A stretch of DNA of 64,000 bases, taken from NCBI GenBank assembly GCA_963966185.1, contig CAWZYM010000423.1, positions 702,760 through 766,759 of the forward strand, in the 5' to 3' direction. Shown in pieces: positions 1 to 9,285 of this stretch. Positions within the stretch are counted from its first letter, which is position 1, and every line of letters starts with the position of its first letter. Source of the stretch: Rhabditoides inermis (taxonomy: Eukaryota > Nematoda > Chromadorea > Rhabditida > Rhabditidae). The notes below the pieces were generated by a model. It searched no databases, was not told where the DNA came from, and saw only the letters and a program-made list of their open reading frames with translations. A program made the position numbers and the translations under genes.

Positions 1-3000
1 GTACTTGGCCGCCTCGGAACCCAGTGTAGAGACCATATCATAAACAGCCCATTTGCAGGAGACGAAAAAGTGAGTGTGTAGAATCTAAAACAACCGTTGG
101 TTCGATCACAGTTCGTGTCGGGAATTGTACAGAATGAATTATACTTGCAAATTCAATGATTCAGGTACTTGGCCGCCTCGGAACCCAGGGTAGAGACCAT
201 TTCATAAACAGCCCATTTGCAGAAGACGAAAAGTGAGTGTGTAGATTCTAAAACAACCGTTGGTTCGATCACAGTTCGTGTCGGGAATTGTACAGACTGA
301 ATTATACTTGCAAATTCAATGATTCAGGTACTTGGCCGCCTCAGAACCCAGTGTAGAGACCATTTCATAAACAGCCCTTTAGCAGGAGACGAAAAGTGAG
401 TCTGTAGATTCTGGAACAACCGTTGGTTCGATCACAGTTCGTGTCGGGAATTGTACAGACTGAATTATACTTGCAAATTCAATGATTCAGGTTTTTGGCC
501 GCCTCGGAACCCAGTGTAGAGACCATTTCATAAACAGCCCATTTGCAGAAGACGAGAAGTAAGTGTGTAGATTCTAAAACAACCGTTGTTTCGATCACAG
601 TTCGTGTCAGGAATTGTACAGACTGAATTATACTTGCAAATTCAATGATTCAGGATTCAGGTACTTGGCCGCCTCGGAAACCAGTGTAGAGACCATTTCA
701 TAAACAGCCCATTTGCAGGAGACGGAAAGTGAGTGTGTGGATTCTAAAACAACCATTGATTCGATCACAGTTCGTGTCGGAATTGTACAGAATGAATTAT
801 ACTTGCAAATTCGATGATTCAGGTACTTGGCCGCCTCGGAACCCAGTGTAGAGACCATATCATAAACAGCCCATTTGCAGGAGACGAAAAGTGAGTGTGT
901 AGATTCTAAAACAACCGTTGGTTCGATCACAGTTCGTGTCGGGAATTGTACAGAATGAATTATACTTGCAAATTCAATGATTCAGGTACTTGGCCGCCTC
1001 GGAACCCAGTGTAGAGACCATATCATAAACAGCCCATTTGCAGGAGACGAAAAGTGAGTGTGTAGATTCTAAAACAACCGTTGGTTCGATCACAGTTCGT
1101 GTCGGGAATTGTACAGAATGAATTATAATTGCAAATTCAATGATTCAGGTACTTGGCCGCATCGGAACCCAGTGTAGAGACCATTTCATAAACAGCCCAT
1201 TTGCAGGAGACGAAAAGTGAGTGTGTAGATTCTAAAACAACCGTTGGTTCGATCACAGTTCGTGTCGGGAATTGTACAGACTGAATTATAATTGCAAATT
1301 CAATGATTCAGGTACTTGGCCGCATCGGAACCCAGTGTAGAGACCATTTCATAAACAGCCCATTTGCAGGAGACGAAAAGTGAGTGTGTAGATTCTAAAA
1401 CAACTGTTGGTTCGATCACAGTTCGTGTCGGGAATTGTACAGAATGAATTATACTTGCAAATTCAATGATTCAGGTACTTGGCCGCCTCGGAACCCAGTG
1501 TAGAGACCATATCATAAACAGCCCATTTGCAGGAGACGGAAAGTGAGTGTGTAGATTCTAAAACAACCGTTGGTTCGATCACAGTTCGTGTCGGGAATTG
1601 TACAGAATGAATTATACTTGCAACTTCAATGATTCAGGTACTTGGCCGCCTCGGAACCCAGTGTAGAGACCATATCATAAACAGCCCATTTGCAGGAGAC
1701 GGAAAGTGAGTGTGTAGATTCTAAAACAACCGTTGGTTCGATCACAGTTCGTGTCGGGAATTGTACAGAATGAATTATAATTGCAAATTCAATGATTCAG
1801 GTACTTGGCCGCCTCGGAACCCAGTGTAGAGACCATATCATAAACAGCCCATTTGCATTTGCAGGAGACGAAAAGTGAGTTTGTAGATTCTAAAACAACC
1901 GTTAGTTCGATCACAGTTCGTGTCGGGAATTGTACAGACTGAATTATACTTGCAAATTCAATGATTCAGGTACTTGGCCGCCTCGGAACCCAGTGTAGAG
2001 ACCATATCATAAACAGCCCATTTGCAGGAGACGAAAAGTGAGTGTGTAGATTCTAAAACAACCGTTGGTTCGATCACAGTTCGTGTCGGGAATTGTACAG
2101 ACTGAATTATAATTGCAAATTCAATGATTCAGGTACTTGGCCGCATCGGAACCCAGTGTAGAGACCATTTCATAAACAGCCCATTTGCAGGAGACGAAAA
2201 GTGAGTGTGTAGATTCTAAAACAACTGTTGGTTCGATCACAGTTCGTGTCGGGAATTGTACAGAATGAATTATACTTGCAAATTCAATGATTCAGGTACT
2301 TGGCCGCCTCGGAACCCAGTGTAGAGACCATATCATAAACAGCCCATTTGCAGGAGACGGAAAGTGAGTGTGTAGATTCTAAAACAACCGTTGGTTCGAT
2401 CACAGTTCGTGTCGGGAATTGTACAGAATGAATTATACTTGCAACTTCAATGATTCAGGTACTTGGCCGCCTCGGAACCCAGTGTAGAGACCATATCATA
2501 AACAGCCCATTTGCAGGAGACGGAAAGTGAGTGTGTAGATTCTAAAACAACCGTTGGTTCGATCACAGTTCGTGTCGGGAATTGTACAGAATGAATTATA
2601 ATTGCAAATTCAATGATTCAGGTACTTGGCCGCCTCGGAACCCAGTGTAGAGACCATATCATAAACAGCCCATTTGCATTTGCAGAAGACGAAAAGTGAG
2701 TTTGTAGATTCTAAAACAACCGTTAGTTCGATCACAGTTCGTGTCGGGAATTGTACAGACTGAATTATACTTGCAAATTCAATGATTCAGGTACTTGGCC
2801 GCCTCGGAACCCAGTGTAGAGACCATATCATAAACAGCCCATTTGCAGGAGACGAAAAGTGAGTGTGTAGATTCTAAAACAACCGTTGGTTCGATCACAG
2901 TTCGTGTCGGGAATTGTACAGACTGAATTATAATTGCAAATTCAATGATTCAGGTACTTGGCCGCATCGGAACCCAGTGTAGAGACCATTTCATAAACAG

Positions 3001-3437
3001 CCCATTTGCAGGAGACGAAAAGTGAGTGTGTAGATTCTAAAACAACTGTTGGTTCGATCACAGTTCGTGTCGGGAATTGTACAGAATGAATTATACTTGC
3101 AAATTCAATGATTCAGGTACTTGGCCGCCTCGGAACCCAGTGTAGAGACCATATCATAAACAGCCCATTTGCAGGAGACGGAAAGTGAGTGTGTAGATTC
3201 TAAAACAACCGTTGGTTCGATCACAGTTCGTGTCGGGAATTGTACAGAATGAATTATACTTGCAACTTCAATGATTCAGGTACTTGGCCGCCTCGGAACC
3301 CAGTGTAGAGACCATATCATAAACAGCCCATTCGCAGGAGACGAAAAGTGAGTGTGTAGATTCTAAAACAACCGTTGGTTCGATCACAGTTCGTGTCGGG
3401 AATTGTACAGAATGAATTATACTTGCAACTTCAATGA
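1..3437. repeat. 163-bp satellite array, left segment
   Basis: About 21 head-to-tail copies of a 163-bp monomer. I start the monomer at GTACTTGGCC; other landmarks are AACAGCCCATTTGCAGGAGA (positions 45-64), AACCGTTGGTTCGATCAC (91-108) and TTGTACAGAATGAATTATAC (124-143). Copies differ by scattered substitutions: CATATCA/CATTTCA, CGAAAAG/CGGAAAG, CAGAATG/CAGACTG, TATACTTGC/TATAATTGC, CCTCGG/CATCGG. The array is cut by the left edge of the window and stops at monomer position 158 (...TTCAATGA), where the non-satellite block begins. The first 350 bp closely match 13911-14260, including a shared ACCCAGGG variant. I see no gene here. Confidence 0.97.
1290..3270. repeat. 821-bp (5-monomer) higher-order repeat
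   Basis: The diagnostic CCGCATCGG variant recurs at 1320, 2141 and 2962, exactly 821 bp apart. The monomer with a 6-bp duplication (ATTTGCATTTGCAGG) recurs at 1851 and 2672. The length is 5 x 163 + 6. Two full copies are nearly identical (one has GCAGAAGACG where the other has GCAGGAGACG). A third starts, then departs near 3270. A related 6-bp-insert monomer lies at about 12814. Confidence 0.88.
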
Positions 3438-3475
3438 CTAGCGCTCCGGCGCGCTATCGCGCGCCTCCGCACTAG
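3438..3475. repeat. GC-rich imperfect hairpin at the satellite junction
   Basis: The segment begins with CTAGCGCTCC and ends with CTCCGCACTAG, so CTAG lies at both ends. Inside, GGCGCGC and GCGCGCC can pair around a 4-nt TATC loop. It starts on the first base after the satellite. The core GCGCTCCGGC...GCGCCTCCGC is shared with the 139-bp repeats at 7012-7780, so it is a recurring module and not chance G+C. Function unknown. Confidence 0.7.
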
Positions 3476-3599
3476 GTATACAAAAATAGAAAAATAGAAG
3501 GATAGTTCGCATATTGATAGTTTTGCATATTGATAGTTGATTGCTCTCTGATGACTCTTGCGAAGATACATACACGCAAAGGTTGTAGTTGAGGTGTTC
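3476..3599. other. AT-rich spacer
   Basis: AT-rich sequence holding a short direct repeat of GCATATTGATAGTT (twice, around 3510-3540). I see no gene or known element in it. Confidence 0.5.
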
Positions 3600-3770
3600 A
3601 AGTTTTATGTATTTTGTATATGTAGCTCATTTTTTGTCTTTTCTAACTATAAACTATCTCTCCTACATCTTTTTCACTTCTTTTATGTTTCACAGATGTA
3701 CACCGCCCCATCTCTTTCTCCTCTACACTGTTCTGCTACTTTCCATACTATCTGCCTCCTCCTCCCCACG

Positions 3771-3772
<2 letters not shown>

Positions 3773-3805
<33 letters not shown>
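3773..3805. repeat. (CT)n microsatellite
   Basis: An uninterrupted CT dinucleotide run of about 33 bp inside the pyrimidine-rich region. Confidence 0.95.
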
Positions 3806-3807
<2 letters not shown>

Positions 3808-4162
3808 CTCGACACAGTTCTAGTCTCCCCTATCTCTCCTATCTCTCTTCTCCCTCTACCACTGTCTCGCTATCTCTTTCTCTCTTCTTTCTCTTTCAGT
3901 ACTTATTATTTTCTCCAAAAACAGTGTTATATTCTATATTGTCTACTGTCAACTTCCTAGAGACAATACTAATACTATGCTCTTGTTTGTCTACTGCATC
4001 TTTTTCTTCTACTGTGACAACAACTATCTAGAGAGATTACTATGTTTTCTTCTGTCTACTTTCACCTCTCGTCACCTCTTCCGCTCTCACTCTCACATCT
4101 GCAATAATCACTATCACTGCGACTTTTGAGAGACAGTTATGTCTACTCTCCCTTTCTCTCCT

Positions 4163-4166
<4 letters not shown>

Positions 4167-4211
<45 letters not shown>
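4167..4211. repeat. (CT)n microsatellite
   Basis: An uninterrupted TC/CT run of about 45 bp, in the same polarity as the run near 3790. Confidence 0.95.
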
Positions 4212-4215
<4 letters not shown>

Positions 4216-4420
4216 TTCTCTTGTCTATTCTCACGTCTCTGCATCGGTGACAACAACTTTCTAGAGACAGTACTATGGCACCTTCTGTCTACTCTTCTAT
4301 TCTCACATCTGCAGTAGTCACTGCGACTTTCGAGAGACAGTTATGTAAAAACTTTTTTAAACAGAAAGTACTAATCTCTTATCTACTGTCTTCTTTCCGT
4401 ACTGTCTACTCTCTCACGTT

Positions 4421-4676
4421 CTGAAAATATAATTTGATCGCCTGTGCTTGCCAAATGACATGTAAGGTGAACTCGATTCTCACCTCACCTCACTTCCACT
4501 CGACACTGTACTGCATCGAAAAGCGGAATTTCAGGCTGAATATGTACAAGAGTACAGGTAATAAACTCAAAACTTACTTTCAACTGAAAAAATATACAGT
4601 ACACAGTTCTATATTACGTCTACAATGACTTCGAGAAAAGAAGCCGGCTGGCGCGCCCTAACACGTTGTGCGCACG
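4421..4676. other. unassigned spacer
   Basis: No ORF of note and no clear repeat. It ends with a short GC-rich piece (GGCTGGCGCGCCC near 4648) and an imperfect dyad around ACACGTTGTGCGCACGTGTG, just before the first 890-bp repeat. Confidence 0.4.
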
Positions 4677-5566
4677 TGTGAAGGAGTTTGAAACAGTTTG
4701 AGGTAGATTTGATCGTTAGAAAACACTATCTATTGACGTCTAGAAACATTTTATTTAACTTTCAACCTTCAACGTTTCGTTTTGTCAAAGTTATTCGTTG
4801 AAGATAGAAATTTTGTCTTTTTCCACTGACTCAATTCATTCTTGTTATATTTAGACATTTTCCTATCAAAAAAAAGACACAACTAAGTGGTTATGGGTCA
4901 GTGATTGCGAATGCCAACTATTCGGTATCGATCGGTTGACATGGCGGCTGGTAGCGAGCAATCCGGTGGGCGCGACCCCAGCAAGTAACGCGCGCTCAGA
5001 AAATGTCTAATACTGTATGAAGACAAAGTCCGATCGATCTGAAACTTTGACAGTAGGGCTTTTTTGCCCATAAAAGCTTAAGTTTACAAATTGGACCCTC
5101 TATCTCGTCTGTACGAAAAGTCGATCATATTCGCCATATTTAGTGACTTTTCAAAAAAGGAAACCAGTTTCTATAATCTTTTATACGTAATCTTTCTTCT
5201 GTTCAATTTTCAGAAAAATCGAAGATCATGAGTTTTGGGTGCATTTTGGGTACATTCGCTTATTTGGGCGTGAAGATGAGGTCACAGGCAGCTGGTATCG
5301 CGGCTATCGACTTTTTCTAGGTCGATTCACCTACTCTCCAAATTTGGTTCTAATTGAAGTATTTTGAAATTTTTCTCCATAGTTAAGAGATTAGGTGATA
5401 ACTATGATTAGGAGATCGCTATTGACGAGATATTTGGAATTTTGCGTTCTCAGGTATTGAAGAAACTTTCTAGAAAGAATGAGTAGTTAGAGTAGACTTT
5501 GAAAAGAGATATCTCTCCGGAAGGACAGACAGACAGACACCATAGTAAATATTAGTATACAAGGGG
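4677..5566. repeat. 890-bp direct repeat, copy 1
   Basis: Reading line by line, this matches 5846-6735 base for base at a constant 1169-bp offset, so no indels and no substitution that I found. It is non-coding: many stops, AT-rich, with scattered GC words. It ends in GACAGACAGACAGACACC and TAAATATTAGTATACAAGGG. The repeat may be an unclassified non-autonomous transposable element, but no terminal repeats or target-site duplications were found at its edges. Confidence 0.9.
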
Positions 5567-5845
5567 ATAAATATTAGTATACAACCTTCAACGTTTCGTT
5601 TTGTCAAAGTTATTCGTTGAAGATAGAAATTTTGTCTTTTTCCACTGACTCAATTCATTCTTGTTATATTTAGACATTTTCCCGAAGAAACTTTCTAGAA
5701 AGAATGAGTAGTTAGAGTAGACTTTGAAAAGAGATATCTCTCCGGAAGGACAGACAGACAGACACCATAGAGATATCTCGAAAAGAGATATCTCTGATAA
5801 CTAGTTAAGAGATTAGGTGATAACTATGAAGAAACTTTCTAGAAA
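5567..5845. repeat. shuffled mosaic of 890-bp repeat fragments
   Basis: This stretch is assembled from pieces of its neighbour in altered order. TAAATATTAGTATACAA repeats about 5545-5561; 5583-5682 matches 4764-4863; 5684-5770 matches 5459-5545; 5771-5800 holds AGATATCTC/GAGATATCTC pieces in both orientations; about 5803-5829 matches about 5382-5408; and 5830-5845 resembles the GAAACTTTCTAGAAA motif near 5462. Short shared words occur at some joins. Template switching during repair is one explanation and a long-read assembly artefact is another. Confidence 0.8.
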
Positions 5846-6735
5846 TGTGAAGGAGTTTGAAACAGTTTGAGGTAGATTTGATCGTTAGAAAACACTATCT
5901 ATTGACGTCTAGAAACATTTTATTTAACTTTCAACCTTCAACGTTTCGTTTTGTCAAAGTTATTCGTTGAAGATAGAAATTTTGTCTTTTTCCACTGACT
6001 CAATTCATTCTTGTTATATTTAGACATTTTCCTATCAAAAAAAAGACACAACTAAGTGGTTATGGGTCAGTGATTGCGAATGCCAACTATTCGGTATCGA
6101 TCGGTTGACATGGCGGCTGGTAGCGAGCAATCCGGTGGGCGCGACCCCAGCAAGTAACGCGCGCTCAGAAAATGTCTAATACTGTATGAAGACAAAGTCC
6201 GATCGATCTGAAACTTTGACAGTAGGGCTTTTTTGCCCATAAAAGCTTAAGTTTACAAATTGGACCCTCTATCTCGTCTGTACGAAAAGTCGATCATATT
6301 CGCCATATTTAGTGACTTTTCAAAAAAGGAAACCAGTTTCTATAATCTTTTATACGTAATCTTTCTTCTGTTCAATTTTCAGAAAAATCGAAGATCATGA
6401 GTTTTGGGTGCATTTTGGGTACATTCGCTTATTTGGGCGTGAAGATGAGGTCACAGGCAGCTGGTATCGCGGCTATCGACTTTTTCTAGGTCGATTCACC
6501 TACTCTCCAAATTTGGTTCTAATTGAAGTATTTTGAAATTTTTCTCCATAGTTAAGAGATTAGGTGATAACTATGATTAGGAGATCGCTATTGACGAGAT
6601 ATTTGGAATTTTGCGTTCTCAGGTATTGAAGAAACTTTCTAGAAAGAATGAGTAGTTAGAGTAGACTTTGAAAAGAGATATCTCTCCGGAAGGACAGACA
6701 GACAGACACCATAGTAAATATTAGTATACAAGGGG
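5846..6735. repeat. 890-bp direct repeat, copy 2
   Basis: The second, apparently identical copy of the sequence at 4677-5566. It is followed within 2 bp by the perfect CTAGCGCGC hairpin. Perfect identity over 890 bp of non-coding DNA implies a very recent duplication, gene conversion or an assembly duplication. Confidence 0.9.
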
Positions 6736-6737
6736 GA

Positions 6738-6758
6738 CTAGCGCGCTTCGCGCGCTAG
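6738..6758. repeat. perfect 9-bp-stem GC hairpin, CTAG-bounded
   Basis: CTAGCGCGC, loop TTC, GCGCGCTAG: a perfect inverted repeat of 21 bp. With the CTAG-bounded hairpin at 3438-3475 it brackets a 3.3-kb interval. This is not a typical intrinsic terminator because no T-run follows; the sequence after it is AAATATAGG. Confidence 0.8.
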
Positions 6759-7011
6759 AAATATAGGTCTTAAATAGAGGAAAAAATTGTCTATCGATTG
6801 ATATATAGATTGACTTGTAATGTGCTCTGGAAGTGCTATTAGGAGGTGTGCTAGAAGTGCTGTTGTCAGTCTTCCAGTAGATGACTGATCTTTATTTATT
6901 TCCTTATTTTTCATTTTCAATAATTTTTAGCAATTAAAAAGTGTCACAGTCTATGGTTGATAGTATCTGGTTGACTGCTTTTCTACAGGTGTCTTTACTA
7001 TGCTCATAGAA
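6759..7011. other. AT-rich spacer
   Basis: No supportable gene. The 60-codon minus-strand ORF here is short, starts in AT-rich sequence and shows no recognisable domain. GAAGTGCT-type words recur around 6828-6865. Confidence 0.4.
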
Positions 7012-7780
7012 GGCGCTCCGGCACGCTCCGCTGTCAGAGCCTATCAGTAGATCAGTAATAATAATAATATTTTGATCACTGCTACTGATATGAATTTTCT
7101 CCGACTCTCTGATCGTTCACGTTTTCGTATGCACATAGAAGGCGCTCCGGCACGCTTCGCGCGCCTCCGCGGTCAGAGCCGATCAGTAGATCAGTAATAA
7201 TAATAATATACTGATCACTGATACTGATATCCATTCTCTCCTACTCTCTGATGTTTTACTCTTTCGTATGCACATAGAAAGCGCTCCGGCACGCTTCGCG
7301 CGCCTCCGCGGTCAAAGCCGATCAGTAGATCAGTAATAATAATAATATACTGATCACTGATACTGATATGCATTCTCTCCTACTCTCTGATATTTTACTC
7401 TTTCGTATGCACATAGAGGGCGCTCCGGCACGCTTCGCGCGCCTCCGCGGTCAACGTATAGCAGTAGATCAGTGAAAATAAGAATATTTTGATCACTGCT
7501 ACTGATATGAATTTTCTCCGACTCTCTGATCGTTCACTTTCTCGTATGCACATAGAGGGCGCTCCGGCACGCTTCGCGCGCCTCCGCGGTCAACGTATAT
7601 CAGTAGATCAGTGAAAATAAGAATATATTGATCACTGCTACTGATATGAATTTTCTTCGACTCTATGATCGTTCACTTTCTCGTATGCACATAGAAGGCG
7701 CTCCGGCACTCTTCGGGCGCCTCCGCGGTCAAAGTCGATCAGTAGATCAGTAATTATAATAATATATTGATCACTGATAT
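7012..7780. repeat. 139-bp tandem repeat with paired hairpins
   Basis: The phrase GGCGCTCCGGCAC (or a one-base variant) starts at 7012, 7141, 7280, 7419, 7558 and 7697: five complete units and one partial. The last four intervals are exactly 139 bp and the first is 129, because its GC hairpin is shortened. Each unit has a GC-rich dyad (GGCACGC, TTC, GCGCGCC) and, about 25 bp later, an AT-rich dyad (ATCAGTAGATCAGTA facing TACTGATCACTGAT across an ATAATAATA-type loop). The remainder is YTCTCTGATNNTTYAC followed by TCGTATGCACATAGA. The last unit breaks down near 7780 just before the GA tracts. Confidence 0.9.
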
Positions 7781-7818
7781 AATTTATAGTTAGCACTGGT
7801 CTAATATTATAAAATACA

Positions 7819-7876
<58 letters not shown>

Positions 7877-7878
7877 GG
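7819..7878. repeat. (GA)n microsatellite
   Basis: A nearly pure AG/GA run of about 60 bp with a few interruptions (GAAAG, GGG). Confidence 0.95.
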
Positions 7879-7959
7879 ATGAGCAGCTGGTTGACAATTA
7901 TTATTGATTTTAGATCCGTAGACTTCATAGTTATCACTAATCTAAAATTATAATATATA

Positions 7960-8032
7960 AGAGAGAGATATAGGAAGAGAGTGAGAGAGAGAGACGAAAA
8001 AGAGCAAGACAGAAGAGAAATAGAGAAAGACG

Positions 8033-8090
<58 letters not shown>

Positions 8091-8100
8091 AAGGAGAGGG
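7960..8100. repeat. interrupted (GA)n tract
   Basis: A purine tract. The left half is degenerate (GACGAAAAAGAG phrases) and the right half, about 8036-8089, is an uninterrupted GA run. Arginine/glutamate- or Leu/Ser-rich ORFs across it are composition artefacts. Confidence 0.93.
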
Positions 8101-8387
8101 ATGAGAAAAGGAGGTTACATACTATTTCGCCTCGCCTCACTTCTATGATTGAATATAGAAGGACGTGAGTGCATACAGTAATGTTTTATTGTATTTACTC
8201 AGAATATAGTAATCGCGCAGTTTGTTGGAGTGTGGTGAGCTGTTTCGTAGTGCGTGGTGATGTTCTCGCTCATTTGCACAATTGACTGTCTCTTTCTCTG
8301 ACAGACAGACTGGCAGCAGGCGCACTCTCACCTCGCCACACTCTCTCGTCGCGGGCAATAAAATGACCTCTCACTTTTCCACTCGCA
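8101..8387. other. unassigned spacer left of the inverted repeat
   Basis: Mixed-composition sequence with short overlapping ORFs on both strands and no recognisable domain. It contains CTGACAGACAGACTGG and a CACCTCGCCACACTCTCTCG stretch. I see no gene I can support. Confidence 0.4.
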
Positions 8388-8658
8388 AATGGCTCTTTGC
8401 TGATGGCGGATCAGTCTGCTGCGAGACTGCTTGTGTAGTTAGGCCAACTACTGAAACGACACTCGACTTTTATATAAAAACGAAGCATCCGAAATATCAT
8501 AATCGATTGTATCTTGTTTTCCGAATCAAGAATATACCATGTTTCATACGGTTCCGATTTCCGATGTAATCCGTTTATTACCCACGCCATCATACAGTAC
8601 TCACGTGACGCGCATGGGTGCCAAGAGTGAGAGTGTGTAGTGAGAGAGTGGCGTGGAT
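8388..8658 (+). repeat. long inverted repeat, left arm
   Basis: The reverse complement of 9286-9582 aligns to this arm over its whole length with clear but imperfect identity, roughly 75-80% by eye. Shared words include CAGTCTGCTGCG, GACACTCGA, ATAATCGA, TTTTCCGAATCA, AATATACCATGTTTCATA, ACAGTACTCACGTGACGC and TGGGTGCCAAGAGTGAG. Arms with about 630 bp between them resemble a foldback or long-TIR DNA element, or an old inverted duplication. No flanking target-site duplication was found. Confidence 0.8.
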
Positions 8659-8949
8659 AGAGAGTGGCAGACATGTGAGAGAATCATAAAAGAGACAGTG
8701 GAAGGCGGATTTGCACAATCAATCAAGTTCAACTGGAAATTAGCCCGGGTGGCGATAAACGGTTATGCTCAAAATGTTCCAAATTTCAAAAATAAGATGT
8801 CAATTTATTCGTATCGACAAGACGAAGACAGTGCAACTGAAATCGTAACTGTATTCCGATCTGTGAGAAATTACAGTAATATGCCGCAAGAAGTTGAATT
8901 CCGGAATGGCTACACGGATCACGTTCAAATTGGTCTAAATTTAAACTGA
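8653..8949 (+). CDS. unrecognised 98-codon ORF between the inverted-repeat arms
   Basis: This is the only ORF in the window with balanced protein-like composition. From about residue 17 it reads as an ordinary polar/hydrophobic mix (GGFAQSIKFNWKLARVAING, later FRSVRNYSNMPQEVEFRNGY) and ends at a TGA just before a CT microsatellite. The first 15 or so codons overlap the edge of the inverted-repeat arm, so the true start may lie elsewhere, or this may be a last exon whose acceptor is not obvious. No signal peptide, membrane segment or known motif stands out. It could be a gene remnant, a fragment captured by the inverted-repeat element, or chance. Confidence 0.3.
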   Translation: MDREWQTCERIIKETVEGGFAQSIKFNWKLARVAINGYAQNVPNFKNKMSIYSYRQDEDSATEIVTVFRSVRNYSNMPQEVEFRNGYTDHVQIGLNLN

Positions 8950-8952
8950 AGG

Positions 8953-8989
<37 letters not shown>
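8953..8989. repeat. (CT)n microsatellite
   Basis: A CT run of about 37 bp with one TT interruption, starting a few bases after the stop codon of the 98-codon ORF. Confidence 0.93.
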
Positions 8990-8993
<4 letters not shown>

Positions 8994-9285
8994 CTGTATC
9001 AGTCGGGCTCACTATTGTGCTATTCTCTTTCCGAATAGCAAGTATAGACAACTCAAGCTGCCGCGACAATGCGGCATGTTCTCGCGTCGCAGTCTCACCC
9101 GCCTGTGGCAGGGCACAGCCAGAGAGACGCGACTCCTCTACGCCCCGCCCCTTCCCCTCTCGCACCGGGTTCTCGAAACAAGACTCGAGTGTGAAAACAT
9201 AGTGGAAATTATGAAAACGAAATGCTGAAACAACATTTTGACAATAATGAGTGAAAGATGGGAAGTTCAGTGGTGCAGTTCACAT
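8990..9285. other. interior of the inverted-repeat structure, no gene seen
   Basis: Mixed, moderately GC-rich sequence with short overlapping ORFs on both strands and no recognisable domain or repeat. Confidence 0.4.

Larger units (their letters stand above)
3600..4420. repeat. pyrimidine-rich degenerate minisatellite
   Basis: The + strand is strongly C/T-rich and contains diverged repeated phrases: GACAACAACT near 4016 and 4248, CTAGAGA with ACTATG, CTTCTGTCTACT, CTCACATCTGCA, CACTGCGACTTT and GAGAGACAGTTATGT near 4129 and 4331. This suggests units of roughly 200 bp split by the CT microsatellites. Long low-complexity ORFs here (Ser/Leu/Phe runs) follow from the composition and are not called as genes. 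Confidence 0.6.

Noticed and set aside
3558..4031. 157-codon Ser/Leu/Phe-rich ORF
   Set aside because: It runs through a CT microsatellite and pyrimidine-rich DNA. Its composition is fully explained by the low-complexity sequence.
7638..8140. Leu/Ser-rich minus-strand ORFs
   Set aside because: They are translations of the (GA)n tracts.
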